Shown here: one piece after another, positions 7,229-15,077 of the stretch
Layout of the letters: each line of letters starts with the position of its first letter
How positions within the stretch are numbered: the first letter of the stretch is position 1
NCBI GenBank assembly: GCA_021373255.1
Contig: JAJFTD010000078.1
Span: forward strand, 1-32,458
DNA from: a bacterium
GTDB taxonomy: Bacteria; Armatimonadota; UBA5829
Direction of reading: 5' to 3'
Length of the DNA stretch: 32,458 nucleotides
Notes under the pieces: generated by a model
Seen by the model: only the letters and a program-made list of their open reading frames with translations
Told to the model about the DNA's origin: nothing
Database searches by the model: none
Translations under genes and position numbers: made by a program

Positions 7229-8848
7229 ATGAAAAAACGTAATCTCCTGCTGGCACTGGTTTCGGGCGTATTATTGGCATTGGCGATGCCCAGGCCGGGA
7301 ATATGGCTAATGTCCTGGATCGGCTTCGCACCCCTGCTAGTGGCAATCCGGGGCGAACGCCCAACCCGTGCTGCAATATACGGGCTCATAACAGGCGCAG
7401 TTTATTTTGGCATTGTTTTGTTTTGGATATCTTTGTTCGGATACTTGCCATGGGCTGCGGCGGCAGTGTTTCAAGGTCTGTACTTCGCGGCGTTTGCATT
7501 GGTGAGCTCCAAGCTGATGCCGGAGCGAGTAGGATGGAAAAGCTACGTGACCGTTCCTGCGGCCTGGACTGCCCTACAATGGGTGCGTTCGCTGGGGCCG
7601 TTTGGGTTCACGTGGGGGAGCATGGCGCACTCGCAGGCTGCAAACCTGCCGATGGTGCAATCGGCAGCGATAGCCGGGCCGTGGGTGATAGACTTCCTTG
7701 TGTGCATGTTCAATGTGGCTGTGGCCGGTATATGTAGTAACTCCAAGGCAATGTATTTCCTCTCCCTGGGGGAGAGGATTAAGGTGAGGGCGCAATGTCA
7801 CTCCGAAGATACGTTGTCCACCTCACCCCAGCCCTCTCCTCTCAGGCGACAGCGTTTCCGAAGGAAATGCGAAAGCCCCCAGGAGAGGGAGTTACTCGGC
7901 ATGGCGGTTGTGATCATAATAGTGTTGGCGGTTTGGGGCGCTGGTTATATTGCACTCAGAACCGCACCAGCTGCTCACCCGCGCACCAGGATTGCAATCA
8001 TTCAAGGTAATATGGACCAGGACGTTGTGCCTGATATAAACTACCTTGCATCGGCGTTTGTTAGATATTCCGAAATGAGCCGTGAGGCTGCAAAACAAGG
8101 TGCAGACTTCATCGTCTGGCCTGAAACCACTCTTCCGGTCGCCATAAACAGTTCCGACTGGGGAACATTGCTCTCGGCGCTGGCACAGCGGACGGGAAGC
8201 AACTACATCATTGGTGCGTATGATGCCTCGGATGATTCATCGATGCCGTTGTCCTATAACGGAGCGCATTTCTACAGCCGCAGCGGCAAAAAGCTGGGCG
8301 TGTATCACAAGGCGAGGCTGGTACCATATGGAGAGTATGTGCCCCTGCGAAAGCAAATGCCTTTCTTAAAACGATATAGGATAAGGGAGCAGGACGTGCT
8401 GGCGGGGAAGTCGCATGGGTTAATGCGCAGCGAGATCGGGAAAGTCGGCGTGAGCATCTGCTTTGAGTCGTTGTTCCCGCAAGTTTCACGGATCGAGACT
8501 CGTAATGGCGCACGTGTGCTCTTCATCATCACAAACGACGGCTGGTTCCAGCGCACCGCCGCAGCACGGCAGCACCTTATGATGGCGCAGCTCAGGGCTA
8601 TTGAGAACAGGCGTTATGTGGTGCGTGGAGCAGCCACGGGAATCTCGGCAGTGATCGACCCCCATGGCAGGATTGTGCGTGAGCTTGGCATATACCGGCA
8701 GGGCACTGTGATGGCTCGCGTGAGCGCGCTTGGCGGTTTTACCCCGTATGCGTTAATGGGAGACTGGTTCGCCTACTTATGCGCCGTGATAACACTGGTC
8801 TTCTACTCGCTTGCCTTGGTGGACTCGAAGACATCGCGCGGAAAGTGA
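7229..8848 (+). CDS. lnt: Apolipoprotein N-acyltransferase with in-frame repeat insertion
   Basis: Inner-membrane enzyme that adds the third acyl chain to lipoprotein Cys, 539 aa. N-terminal membrane helices occupy about 5-40, 45-95, 105-120, 145-170 and 222-244. The nitrilase domain (about 253-495) has the triad Glu299 (VWPETTLP), Lys361 (YHKARLVPYGEY) and Cys411 (SICFESLFPQ). A C-terminal helix lies at 508-530. Residues about 179-222 are abnormal: low-complexity, Arg/Ser/Pro-rich sequence encoded by a palindromic repeat (see 7757-7892), placed between two membrane helices. The frame stays open, so the protein may still work. No good ribosome binding site is seen before ATG 7229. Confidence 0.93.
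   Translation: MKKRNLLLALVSGVLLALAMPRPGIWLMSWIGFAPLLVAIRGERPTRAAIYGLITGAVYFGIVLFWISLFGYLPWAAAAVFQGLYFAAFALVSSKLMPERVGWKSYVTVPAAWTALQWVRSLGPFGFTWGSMAHSQAANLPMVQSAAIAGPWVIDFLVCMFNVAVAGICSNSKAMYFLSLGERIKVRAQCHSEDTLSTSPQPSPLRRQRFRRKCESPQERELLGMAVVIIIVLAVWGAGYIALRTAPAAHPRTRIAIIQGNMDQDVVPDINYLASAFVRYSEMSREAAKQGADFIVWPETTLPVAINSSDWGTLLSALAQRTGSNYIIGAYDASDDSSMPLSYNGAHFYSRSGKKLGVYHKARLVPYGEYVPLRKQMPFLKRYRIREQDVLAGKSHGLMRSEIGKVGVSICFESLFPQVSRIETRNGARVLFIITNDGWFQRTAAARQHLMMAQLRAIENRRYVVRGAATGISAVIDPHGRIVRELGIYRQGTVMARVSALGGFTPYALMGDWFAYLCAVITLVFYSLALVDSKTSRGK
7757..7892. repeat. Palindromic intergenic-type repeat inserted in the lnt coding region
   Basis: Left arm CTCTCCCTGGGGGAGAGG followed by AAGGTGAGGG; right part CACCTCACCCCAGCCCTCTC ending CCCCCAGGAGAGGGAG. 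The two parts are inverted copies of the GGGGAGAGG...GGTGAGG type repeat common between genes in many bacteria. About 135 bp (45 codons) were gained without breaking the frame. Confidence 0.85.
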
Positions 8849-8994
8849 ACCACAATGGGCGATAGTGACTCATCGTCCTCTTCCATTTGCGCCACCATCT
8901 CATCAGTCCGCTTGGACAGCATTAATGCACTATAGATCGAGAGCCCAGAGAGGAAGACCAGCCCTCCCAGGATGATTACCGCAATAGCCAGCAT
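8803..8994 (-). CDS. Small membrane protein, 63 aa
   Basis: A short gene with GGAGGA about 8 nt before ATG 8994. Residues 1-26 (MLAIAVIILGGLVFLSGLSI) form one membrane helix, followed by a cytoplasmic-type tail rich in Glu/Asp (QMEEDDES). No family recognised. Its last 46 bp overlap the 3' end of lnt on the opposite strand. It is 358 bp downstream of hemA on the same strand. Confidence 0.6.
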   Translation of the reverse strand: MLAIAVIILGGLVFLSGLSIYSALMLSKRTDEMVAQMEEDDESLSPIVVHFPRDVFESTKASE

Positions 8995-9205
8995 TGCCCC
9001 GTTCCTCCATCACCTAGATAAGGATACTTTCCCTTGCGCAGTGACGGGTGAAACGGGAGTTGAATCCAATCAATTCATATGACCAAGGGGGAAGGGGATT
9101 TTTATCGCGAAAGCAGGTGCTGGGCGTCCGTAACATGGTGTTGGGTGCATGAATAGTGCGTCTGGCTCTCGCGGTTCTTTCAGAACCACTGTTGCCCAAG
9201 GGGCG

Positions 9206-9231
9206 GTATCGGGAAAAGGGTTTCCCGATAC
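9206..9231. repeat. 26-bp palindrome, inverted copy of the 4223-4248 hairpin
   Basis: GTATCGGGAAA/TTTCCCGATAC with loop AGGG is the exact reverse complement of the hairpin between the two nifU-type genes. Together with the octamer block at 9271-9331 it makes up the recognisable content of the non-coding gap 8995-9352. Confidence 0.85.
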
Positions 9232-9270
9232 AACTTGCGCTATCGCTTCGACTTTCTTAACATTCTGGTT

Positions 9271-9331
9271 TATGACCTTGTGACCTTCTGACCCATTTCG
9301 CGTTTTTCGCCATTTCGCGTTGTCGCGATTA
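9271..9331. repeat. Octamer repeat plus GCG-rich block, copy 2
   Basis: TTATGAC-CTTGTGAC-CTTCTGAC is followed by CCATTTCGCGTTTTTCGCCA and then TTTCGCGTTGTCGCGATTAA. It matches copy 1 (1741-1817) with few substitutions. It sits just past the hemA stop. Confidence 0.75.
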
Positions 9332-9352
9332 AAAGCGCGCCAGGTATTATAG

Positions 9353-10645
9353 TTAATCTTTACGATGGTTATCGCTTGGCATGGGGTCCTGCTCCAGGCC
9401 GAACAGTTCGCGGACCAGGTCGAGTTTTTGGCTACCGCCATTGGCGGCGTAGTCTTTCATACGAAGAATGGGATCGTGGGTGAGTTTGGTTACGGCTGAC
9501 TTTATTGCCTTGCGGATGCACTCTAGGTCGTGGTCGGACAGGTGATCCAGCTTCGACGAACACCTTTCCCACTCGGACACATACACGGACTCGAACTTCG
9601 CCCTGAGCTGTTTTATCAGGGGAACCGCTTCGAGGGTGCGTATATACTCCATAAATGAGGCAGTCTCCTCACTGATCATCTCACGAACCTTATCCGCTTC
9701 CGATTCGCGTTCAGAGGCAGAGCGGTCGACCAGAAAACGGAGGTCATCAATGTTATACAAGAAGACCCCTTTCATTCCGGCGACCTCCGGCTCCACATCT
9801 CTGGGCACGGCTATATCTATCAGGAATATAGGAGCGCAAGGTCGGGACTCCATTACGCGCTGCATATGTTCCATGGTGATGACAGGTTCGCGAGATGATG
9901 TGGAACTGATCACCACATCTGCGCGGCAGAGCGCATCATCAAGATGCTCCATCTCGACAGCTTCTCCGCCAAGTTCCTCCACAAGGCTCTCCACGCGGGC
10001 AGGAGTGCGGCTGCATACGTAGACCTTTTCGACGCCGTTCGCCTTAAGGTGAGTGGTGGCGAGTTTGCTCATTTTTCCAGCGCCAATCAGCAGCGCGGTA
10101 CGGCCGTTTAGTGAGCCAAATACAAACCGGGCGAGTTCCACCGCCGCCGCACCTATCGAGAACGCGCCGCTGGAGATGCGGGTTTCGGTGCGGGCGCGTT
10201 TACCGACGGTTATAGCGCGCTGGAAAAGATTATTGAGAATGCGGCCAGTGGAGCAGGAGCCGTCTGCAATACAATAAGCACTTTTAATCTGACCAAGTAT
10301 CTGAGTCTCGCCGAGAGCCATCGAGTCCAGCCCGCTTGCAACTTCAAACAGGTGCTTCGCTGCGTGATGGCCGGGATAACAGTAGGCGCATGCATCGAGA
10401 TCGGAGCGCTCCACTCTGCCGTAGTCGGCAAGGAAGTCCAGCAGAAGGTCATCTTCGTTCTTTGAGTGGGCGACGACGTAGATTTCTGTGCGATTGCATG
10501 TTGAGACCACGCAGGCCTCATCTATTCTTGGGTTAGATTTGAGCTTATTCAGAGCAACGCCGATCTCGCCTTCGTCCACAGCCAGACGTTCGCGCAGTTC
10601 GACCGGCGCGGTCTTATGATTTACGCCGATTACTACTAAATGCAC
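9353..10645 (-). CDS. hemA: Glutamyl-tRNA reductase
   Basis: First committed enzyme of C5-pathway tetrapyrrole synthesis, reducing glutamyl-tRNA(Glu) to glutamate-1-semialdehyde with NADPH; 430 aa, normal length. The N-terminus GVNHKTAPVELRERL and the catalytic Cys50 (VVSTCNRTEIYVV) are intact, as are SGLDSMALGETQILGQIK and the Rossmann motif LLIGAGKMSKLATTHL. The C-terminal dimerisation helix region is present. The start is GTG 10645, overlapping the end of the precorrin-2 dehydrogenase gene by 10 bp, so the genes are probably coupled. It is the last clear member of the ccm-tetrapyrrole operon. Confidence 0.97.
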   Translation of the reverse strand: MHLVVIGVNHKTAPVELRERLAVDEGEIGVALNKLKSNPRIDEACVVSTCNRTEIYVVAHSKNEDDLLLDFLADYGRVERSDLDACAYCYPGHHAAKHLFEVASGLDSMALGETQILGQIKSAYCIADGSCSTGRILNNLFQRAITVGKRARTETRISSGAFSIGAAAVELARFVFGSLNGRTALLIGAGKMSKLATTHLKANGVEKVYVCSRTPARVESLVEELGGEAVEMEHLDDALCRADVVISSTSSREPVITMEHMQRVMESRPCAPIFLIDIAVPRDVEPEVAGMKGVFLYNIDDLRFLVDRSASERESEADKVREMISEETASFMEYIRTLEAVPLIKQLRAKFESVYVSEWERCSSKLDHLSDHDLECIRKAIKSAVTKLTHDPILRMKDYAANGGSQKLDLVRELFGLEQDPMPSDNHRKD

Positions 10646-11250
10646 TGCAGTGCCATCTCCCTTGCTTCCTGTGTTCGGCCTTCTCGCAGCAGCCTAAGTA
10701 TTCCGCCGTCCAGGAGTCGGCTAAACGCTGCCTCGCGCTCTGCGTGTGATTCATATTTCGCCTTGACCTCAGCGCGCGCTTCGCCCATAAGATCAGCCAG
10801 CAGCGCATACTCCGGCCCATAACGCTCTTCCAATTCCTGGCGAATCTTTTTACTGAGCGATGGGCTCTTGCCTGACGACGTGGTCGCAATCATAAGATCA
10901 CCTCGCCGAACTAAAGACGGCACGATAAAGCTGCACAGCTCTGGATCATCGACTACATTCACAGGAACACCGTTTCGCGACGCCTCATCCGCCACTTTGT
11001 TATTGAGTGCATGATCATCTGTAGCTGAGAAAACCAGTGTATATCCTGACACATCGCCGGGCTGATATGGGCGGTGAATTATACTTACTCCTGTGAGGTG
11101 TTCGAGCTCAGGCAGGACCTCCGGGGAGATAACCGTCACCCGCGCGCCTGCCTCAAGGAGTGACTTCGCCTTTCGAAGCGCGATCTCGCCCCCGCCTACT
11201 ATCAGACACGATTTCTCCGTCAGATCCAGCACTATCGGGTAGTATCCCAT
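10636..11250 (-). CDS. Precorrin-2 dehydrogenase / sirohydrochlorin ferrochelatase (CysG N-terminal type)
   Basis: NAD-dependent enzyme oxidising precorrin-2 to sirohydrochlorin for siroheme (or d1 heme) synthesis, 204 aa from ATG 11250 (MGYYPIVLDLTEKSCLIVGG). The Rossmann motif is VGGGEIALRKAKSLLEAGA; the characteristic VNVVDDPELCSFIVPSLVRRGDLMIATTSSGKSP follows. It is the stand-alone Met8-like form, with no methyltransferase domain. The upstream ccmF reading frame does not stop until 11153, giving a 98-nt overlap, unusually long. An upstream-extended start (11298) would overlap even more. Confidence 0.92.
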   Translation of the reverse strand: MGYYPIVLDLTEKSCLIVGGGEIALRKAKSLLEAGARVTVISPEVLPELEHLTGVSIIHRPYQPGDVSGYTLVFSATDDHALNNKVADEASRNGVPVNVVDDPELCSFIVPSLVRRGDLMIATTSSGKSPSLSKKIRQELEERYGPEYALLADLMGEARAEVKAKYESHAEREAAFSRLLDGGILRLLREGRTQEAREMALQCI

Positions 11251-13261
11251 AATTGAGCCCTGCGTTCTCCGAGCGCCTGCGCAGCATTGCCAACGCACCG
11301 CCCAGTATAATGAGCGCCGTTCCAGCCCACACGAGCCAGATCAGCGGTTTCCAGCTTACCTCAATCATAACCCTTTGCGCAAGAGTCCGCCCAGTAACTG
11401 CAAGCTCAACCCCAGCGGTCATCGTGGCCATATCCTTGCTGCCATTGCTCACAAACCTTTGGAACGTAAATGTATAACCGTCCACAGCCGCCGGACGCCC
11501 CTCATAAACCGTAACCTCGACAGGCGTGCCGTTCTTCGGTGTATATTCCAACCGGGCCATGTGTGATTCAACTTCCATACCAACCAGCCTGATCGTTGAA
11601 CCCGTACCGGGAATGTTGTATGGCAGCGCAGCCCAGCCATCATCAGTCATTGATGCCGTGGGAGTGATTGTCGGTACATCTATGCCCTTGGGCGATATAT
11701 AGAGGTCACCGAGAATCGATGATCTTATAAATGGCTTACGCACCGCGCCGTGCTCTGTGTATTCTACAGTGAGAGGGGCATCAATCTGATGTGACCCGCG
11801 GCGCATTATAATGTGGGTGATTTCGGTGGTGTCGGTTGGCCGGTCCGTGCGGTCGAGCGCAAAGCTCCAGCCGAGTGCAGAGTGGGTGGTGCCGTCGGTT
11901 TTCAACGGGAGTGTCATCAGCCTGCTCATTGACGATGCAACGACTCCCAGAATCAAAAGTGCAACGCCGATATGAGCGATGTGGGCGTTTCGGTTACGCA
12001 GAGTCCGTCGGATTACGTTATCACGGCTCCATGCGGCAAATGTGCCCAGAGCCATTAAAACGAGTATAGCAGCCGCGAGCGGCATCGACATGTGCGTGTA
12101 GAACTGCGGGCGAACAGCGGCCTGCCTGATCAGCGGCCATGAGGTGCCGATTAGAACGACCAGGGTGAAGAGGGTCAGAACGGCGACCCCGGCTGTGATA
12201 GCGGTATCTCTTGAGATTAATCGCCCATTCCTATCTTCGACGCGAGTGCCGGAGATTGCACGCCAGCGGCCTGTGATCAAAGCGATTGAGAGAAGTAGAT
12301 ATGACACTAAAAACGCCAGCAGGAAGCTATAAGTGCCCAGGTCTGCAAAAGAATGGACCGAAAAGTTAGACAGCACTCCGCTTCTGGTGAGGAATGATGC
12401 GTAAAGAACTAATACAAACGTACCCAAGGCCATGACGATATTGGCGCGAGCCATACGGTTCCGACTGCGTTGAAGGAGCAGGCCGTGGAGAAGTGCTGTG
12501 CTGGTGAGCCAGGGTATAAGGGAGGCGTTTTCTACAGGGTCCCAGCCCCAGTATCCGCCCCACCCCAACACTTCGTAGGACCACACCATCCCCAGCACGA
12601 TCCCAGCCGTAAGTGATACCCATCCAAACAACGCCCACGGCAGGCACAGCTTGACCCAGTCCCGCGTGTTGCCTTTGATCAAAGCGTAGATGGCAAATGC
12701 GGCAGGAACCGCAAGCGCGGCGTAGCCCAGGAATATGATTGGCGGGTGGATAGCCATCCAGGGATTCTTCAGCAGCGGATTCAGACCTTGGCCGAAAGAT
12801 CCGGTTTGATAATCGAGCATTTTCCGAAATGGATCAGCGACTATGAGCAGCAGCGTGAAGAACGCCTGCACCGAACACCAAAAGCTCATGATGATCGGCG
12901 ATACCGTCGCAAGGCGGCGCATTAAGAACAGGCCGATCACGCCTGCCATGAGTGTCCATATGAGAAGAGACCCCTCCTGGCCAGCCCACAGTGCGGAGAT
13001 TTTATAAATCAGGGCATCGTTAGGCCCGCTGTAATCGTGGATGTAGGCAATGTCGTAACGTGTCTCTGAAAGAATCGACTGAAGCATATAAAGCGTGGAG
13101 TAGCCGATGGCGATAAGGGATGTGATATATGTTCCACGCGCGAGGGATGCGGCGGGCGAGTTGGGTTTCTTGACGATGGCAAGCGCGAAGTACATCAGGA
13201 ATGAGATCGAGATGCACAAGAAAGAAGCGTATATGGGGAAGTTATCGGCTGTGATCGTCAC
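11153..13261 (-). CDS. ccmF: Cytochrome c heme lyase subunit CcmF
   Basis: Large multi-spanning membrane protein that attaches heme to apocytochrome c, 702 aa. The tryptophan-rich WWD motif is GWGGYWGWDPVENASLIPWL (about residues 233-252), with the family segments ALWAGQEGSLLIW and NPWMAIHPPIIFLGYAALA. The start is GTG 13261, overlapping the ccmE stop (TAGTG), with AGGCAGG upstream; GTG 13294 is an alternative. After the last membrane helix (WKPLIWLVWAGTALIILGGA) a polar tail of about 39 residues is almost wholly encoded in the overlap with the next gene, as if an earlier stop had been lost. Confidence 0.95.
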   Translation of the reverse strand: MTITADNFPIYASFLCISISFLMYFALAIVKKPNSPAASLARGTYITSLIAIGYSTLYMLQSILSETRYDIAYIHDYSGPNDALIYKISALWAGQEGSLLIWTLMAGVIGLFLMRRLATVSPIIMSFWCSVQAFFTLLLIVADPFRKMLDYQTGSFGQGLNPLLKNPWMAIHPPIIFLGYAALAVPAAFAIYALIKGNTRDWVKLCLPWALFGWVSLTAGIVLGMVWSYEVLGWGGYWGWDPVENASLIPWLTSTALLHGLLLQRSRNRMARANIVMALGTFVLVLYASFLTRSGVLSNFSVHSFADLGTYSFLLAFLVSYLLLSIALITGRWRAISGTRVEDRNGRLISRDTAITAGVAVLTLFTLVVLIGTSWPLIRQAAVRPQFYTHMSMPLAAAILVLMALGTFAAWSRDNVIRRTLRNRNAHIAHIGVALLILGVVASSMSRLMTLPLKTDGTTHSALGWSFALDRTDRPTDTTEITHIIMRRGSHQIDAPLTVEYTEHGAVRKPFIRSSILGDLYISPKGIDVPTITPTASMTDDGWAALPYNIPGTGSTIRLVGMEVESHMARLEYTPKNGTPVEVTVYEGRPAAVDGYTFTFQRFVSNGSKDMATMTAGVELAVTGRTLAQRVMIEVSWKPLIWLVWAGTALIILGGALAMLRRRSENAGLNYGILPDSAGSDGEIVSDSRRGRDRASKGEVTP

Positions 13262-13638
13262 TAATCCTGCCTGCCTTTGTATCTGGACGGGCACTTCACA
13301 AGCACCTGCTCGGCGTCAAACCCGTTTCCTCGATATTCACCACGCACAACGGCCTGGGAGGCACTGTCAAACCCCGACGGCTTTACGCCCTTGTAGAATA
13401 TATGAACAGCTTTGCCCTGCTTGTCTTTGAGAGTAAACAGAAGCTCATCGGAAGAATCGCTGTATCGACTGCTGCCTTGCACGATACTCCCCACGAACTG
13501 CACAGGCCCATCACCCGCAGTCTTGAGCTCTGCAACAGAGGTTATGTAGGGAGTCTGAGATTCATTGAGTTCTACCACTCCAAGAAACCCAAATCCAAGC
13601 ACCAGCAGAACCCCGAGAGCATATAACCACTTATTCAT
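13261..13638 (-). CDS. ccmE: Cytochrome c maturation protein CcmE-like heme chaperone
   Basis: Membrane-anchored periplasmic protein of the CcmE OB-fold type, 125 aa from ATG 13638 (MNKWLYALGVLLVLGFGFLG). The OB core is QFVGSIVQGSSRYSDSSDEL ... FTLKDKQGKAVHIFYKGVKPSGFDSASQAVVRGEY, which matches the CcmE pattern. The tail (VLVKCPSRYKGRQD) keeps LVKCPSRY. The usual heme-binding His of the HxxxY motif is not obvious here: the position reads with C instead (a CxxxY-type CcmE, as known in archaea and sulfate reducers). It overlaps ccmD by ATGA. Confidence 0.92.
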   Translation of the reverse strand: MNKWLYALGVLLVLGFGFLGVVELNESQTPYITSVAELKTAGDGPVQFVGSIVQGSSRYSDSSDELLFTLKDKQGKAVHIFYKGVKPSGFDSASQAVVRGEYRGNGFDAEQVLVKCPSRYKGRQD

Positions 13639-13739
13639 CGCTTGAGCTTTCTGAGCTTTGATTCCAGATGCATCATATAAGCGAACACGCCGGCCCACAC
13701 GATAATCGGCGCTGCCACCAGGGCAACCATATTAGACAT
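13635..13739 (-). CDS. ccmD: CcmD-like small membrane protein (34 aa)
   Basis: A very short frame from ATG 13739 with one membrane helix (MVALVAAPIIVWAGVFAYMM) and a basic tail (HLESKLRKLKR). This is the standard CcmD layout, lying between ccmC and ccmE. It overlaps the ccmC stop by 8 bp and its TGA overlaps the ccmE ATG. A longer in-frame extension to 13823 would lie inside ccmC and is not needed. Confidence 0.8.
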   Translation of the reverse strand: MSNMVALVAAPIIVWAGVFAYMMHLESKLRKLKR

Positions 13740-14424
13740 TGCGCGCCCTCCTCCAGGCGATTTCATACTCGGATATGCGGACGTGAATCCTGAACAGCCA
13801 TATATACAGCCACATGAACCCAATCATCGCCGCGCCCATTACTATTCTATACTCTATTGAAAGCGACGCCCTGTCCGGGTGCAGCCCGCCCATCATTCGG
13901 GGCAGCACGAACACCAGATAAGGCATTATCACGCACGCGAGAATGTTATACGCCGCACTAATTCTCGCCCTTGCGATGGTACCCGGTATCGCTCCTCGCA
14001 GGGCAAAATATGCTGCGTAGACTATCATTAGTATCAATATTGTGGTTTCGCGAGGATCCCAGTTCCAAGCCGCGCCCCACTGGACCTTTGCGAATATCAT
14101 ACCCGTAACAGTCGCCAGAGCCGTGAATGTGAAGCCGAGCCCGGCGGATATGGCAGATTTCGCATCCGAGGCTATCGTGCCGTTTTTGAGATATGCAATG
14201 GCATACACGGTCGAAACCAGATACGCCAGCACGGAGATCATCGCACATGGAACGTGGAATATGACAATGCGCGCCGCATCGGGTACGGCGAAACCAGCCG
14301 CGGGCGGTACATAAAGAAACGCCGCCGCAATAACGGCACTCATCCACGCCCCCAGGCCCCACTGAAGCGGGACAGGGATGCTTGGCCCGGTGCTGATTCT
14401 GTTATTTGTGTCTAATCTTCCCAT
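13732..14424 (-). CDS. ccmC: Heme exporter/handling protein CcmC
   Basis: Six-helix membrane protein of the heme-handling family that loads heme onto CcmE, 230 aa. The tryptophan-rich motif is VQWGAAWNWDPRETTILIL (about 114-132), with conserved His in IFHVPCAM (57) and in GGLHPD (177). The ATG (14424) lies 13 bp inside the end of ccmB, so translation is probably coupled. The length is normal for CcmC. Confidence 0.94.
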   Translation of the reverse strand: MGRLDTNNRISTGPSIPVPLQWGLGAWMSAVIAAAFLYVPPAAGFAVPDAARIVIFHVPCAMISVLAYLVSTVYAIAYLKNGTIASDAKSAISAGLGFTFTALATVTGMIFAKVQWGAAWNWDPRETTILILMIVYAAYFALRGAIPGTIARARISAAYNILACVIMPYLVFVLPRMMGGLHPDRASLSIEYRIVMGAAMIGFMWLYIWLFRIHVRISEYEIAWRRARNV

Positions 14425-15077
14425 ATAAACTTAAACAACATTAGACTCGCAGTGATGACTGTGCCGGAGTAATACGTAAGCAACCTGATATCGCTCGCTG
14501 CGCTGTGCCCGGACATCGCAAGGCCCGTACCGTGTATTGCCGAAGCCAGCACAGGCACTAATAATGGAAAACTGATTACAGCAAAGAGCGCCCCTTTAAC
14601 CGATGCCCTCGCCACCATCGCAGCCGCCATCGTAGCCCCGGCGCTTAGTGCAAAACTACCAACTAAGAGTAAGGCAATAAACGCGCCCCAGTGATCGACT
14701 CTGCAGCCCATTAACATAACGAAAAGCGGCACAGTGACGATCTGAACGCAGAGAAGGAGCATCCAGTTGAACGCGAGCTTGCCCAGATAAACGCTGTTTG
14801 GGCGCGTGGAAAACTTCAACAGCGCTGCAGTACGCATCTCTTCTTCGTGGACGAATGAGCGCCCCAGCCCCGACATCGCAGAAAAGTATAGCACAATCCA
14901 CAGCAGCGCCGACGCTACCTCACTCTTGCTCCCCCACCCGCTGAGAGTGAATGAAACCGCAATGGTGCTCGTCACGGCAAAGAGTAGAATTGCGCCCAGT
15001 GCGTGCCTGGCGCGCAGTTCGCAGGTAATATCTTTGCCAAGCACCGCCAACACACAGCGCAGATAATATCGCATCAT
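14412..15077 (-). CDS. ccmB: Heme ABC exporter permease CcmB
   Basis: Permease partner of CcmA, 221 aa with about six membrane helices. Family features are the N-terminal DITCELRARHALGAILLFA and the segment SAMSGLGRSFVHEEEMRTAA. The ATG 15077 overlaps the ccmA stop (ATGA). CcmAB with CcmC releases holo-CcmE in the System I pathway. Confidence 0.92.
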   Translation of the reverse strand: MMRYYLRCVLAVLGKDITCELRARHALGAILLFAVTSTIAVSFTLSGWGSKSEVASALLWIVLYFSAMSGLGRSFVHEEEMRTAALLKFSTRPNSVYLGKLAFNWMLLLCVQIVTVPLFVMLMGCRVDHWGAFIALLLVGSFALSAGATMAAAMVARASVKGALFAVISFPLLVPVLASAIHGTGLAMSGHSAASDIRLLTYYSGTVITASLMLFKFIWED

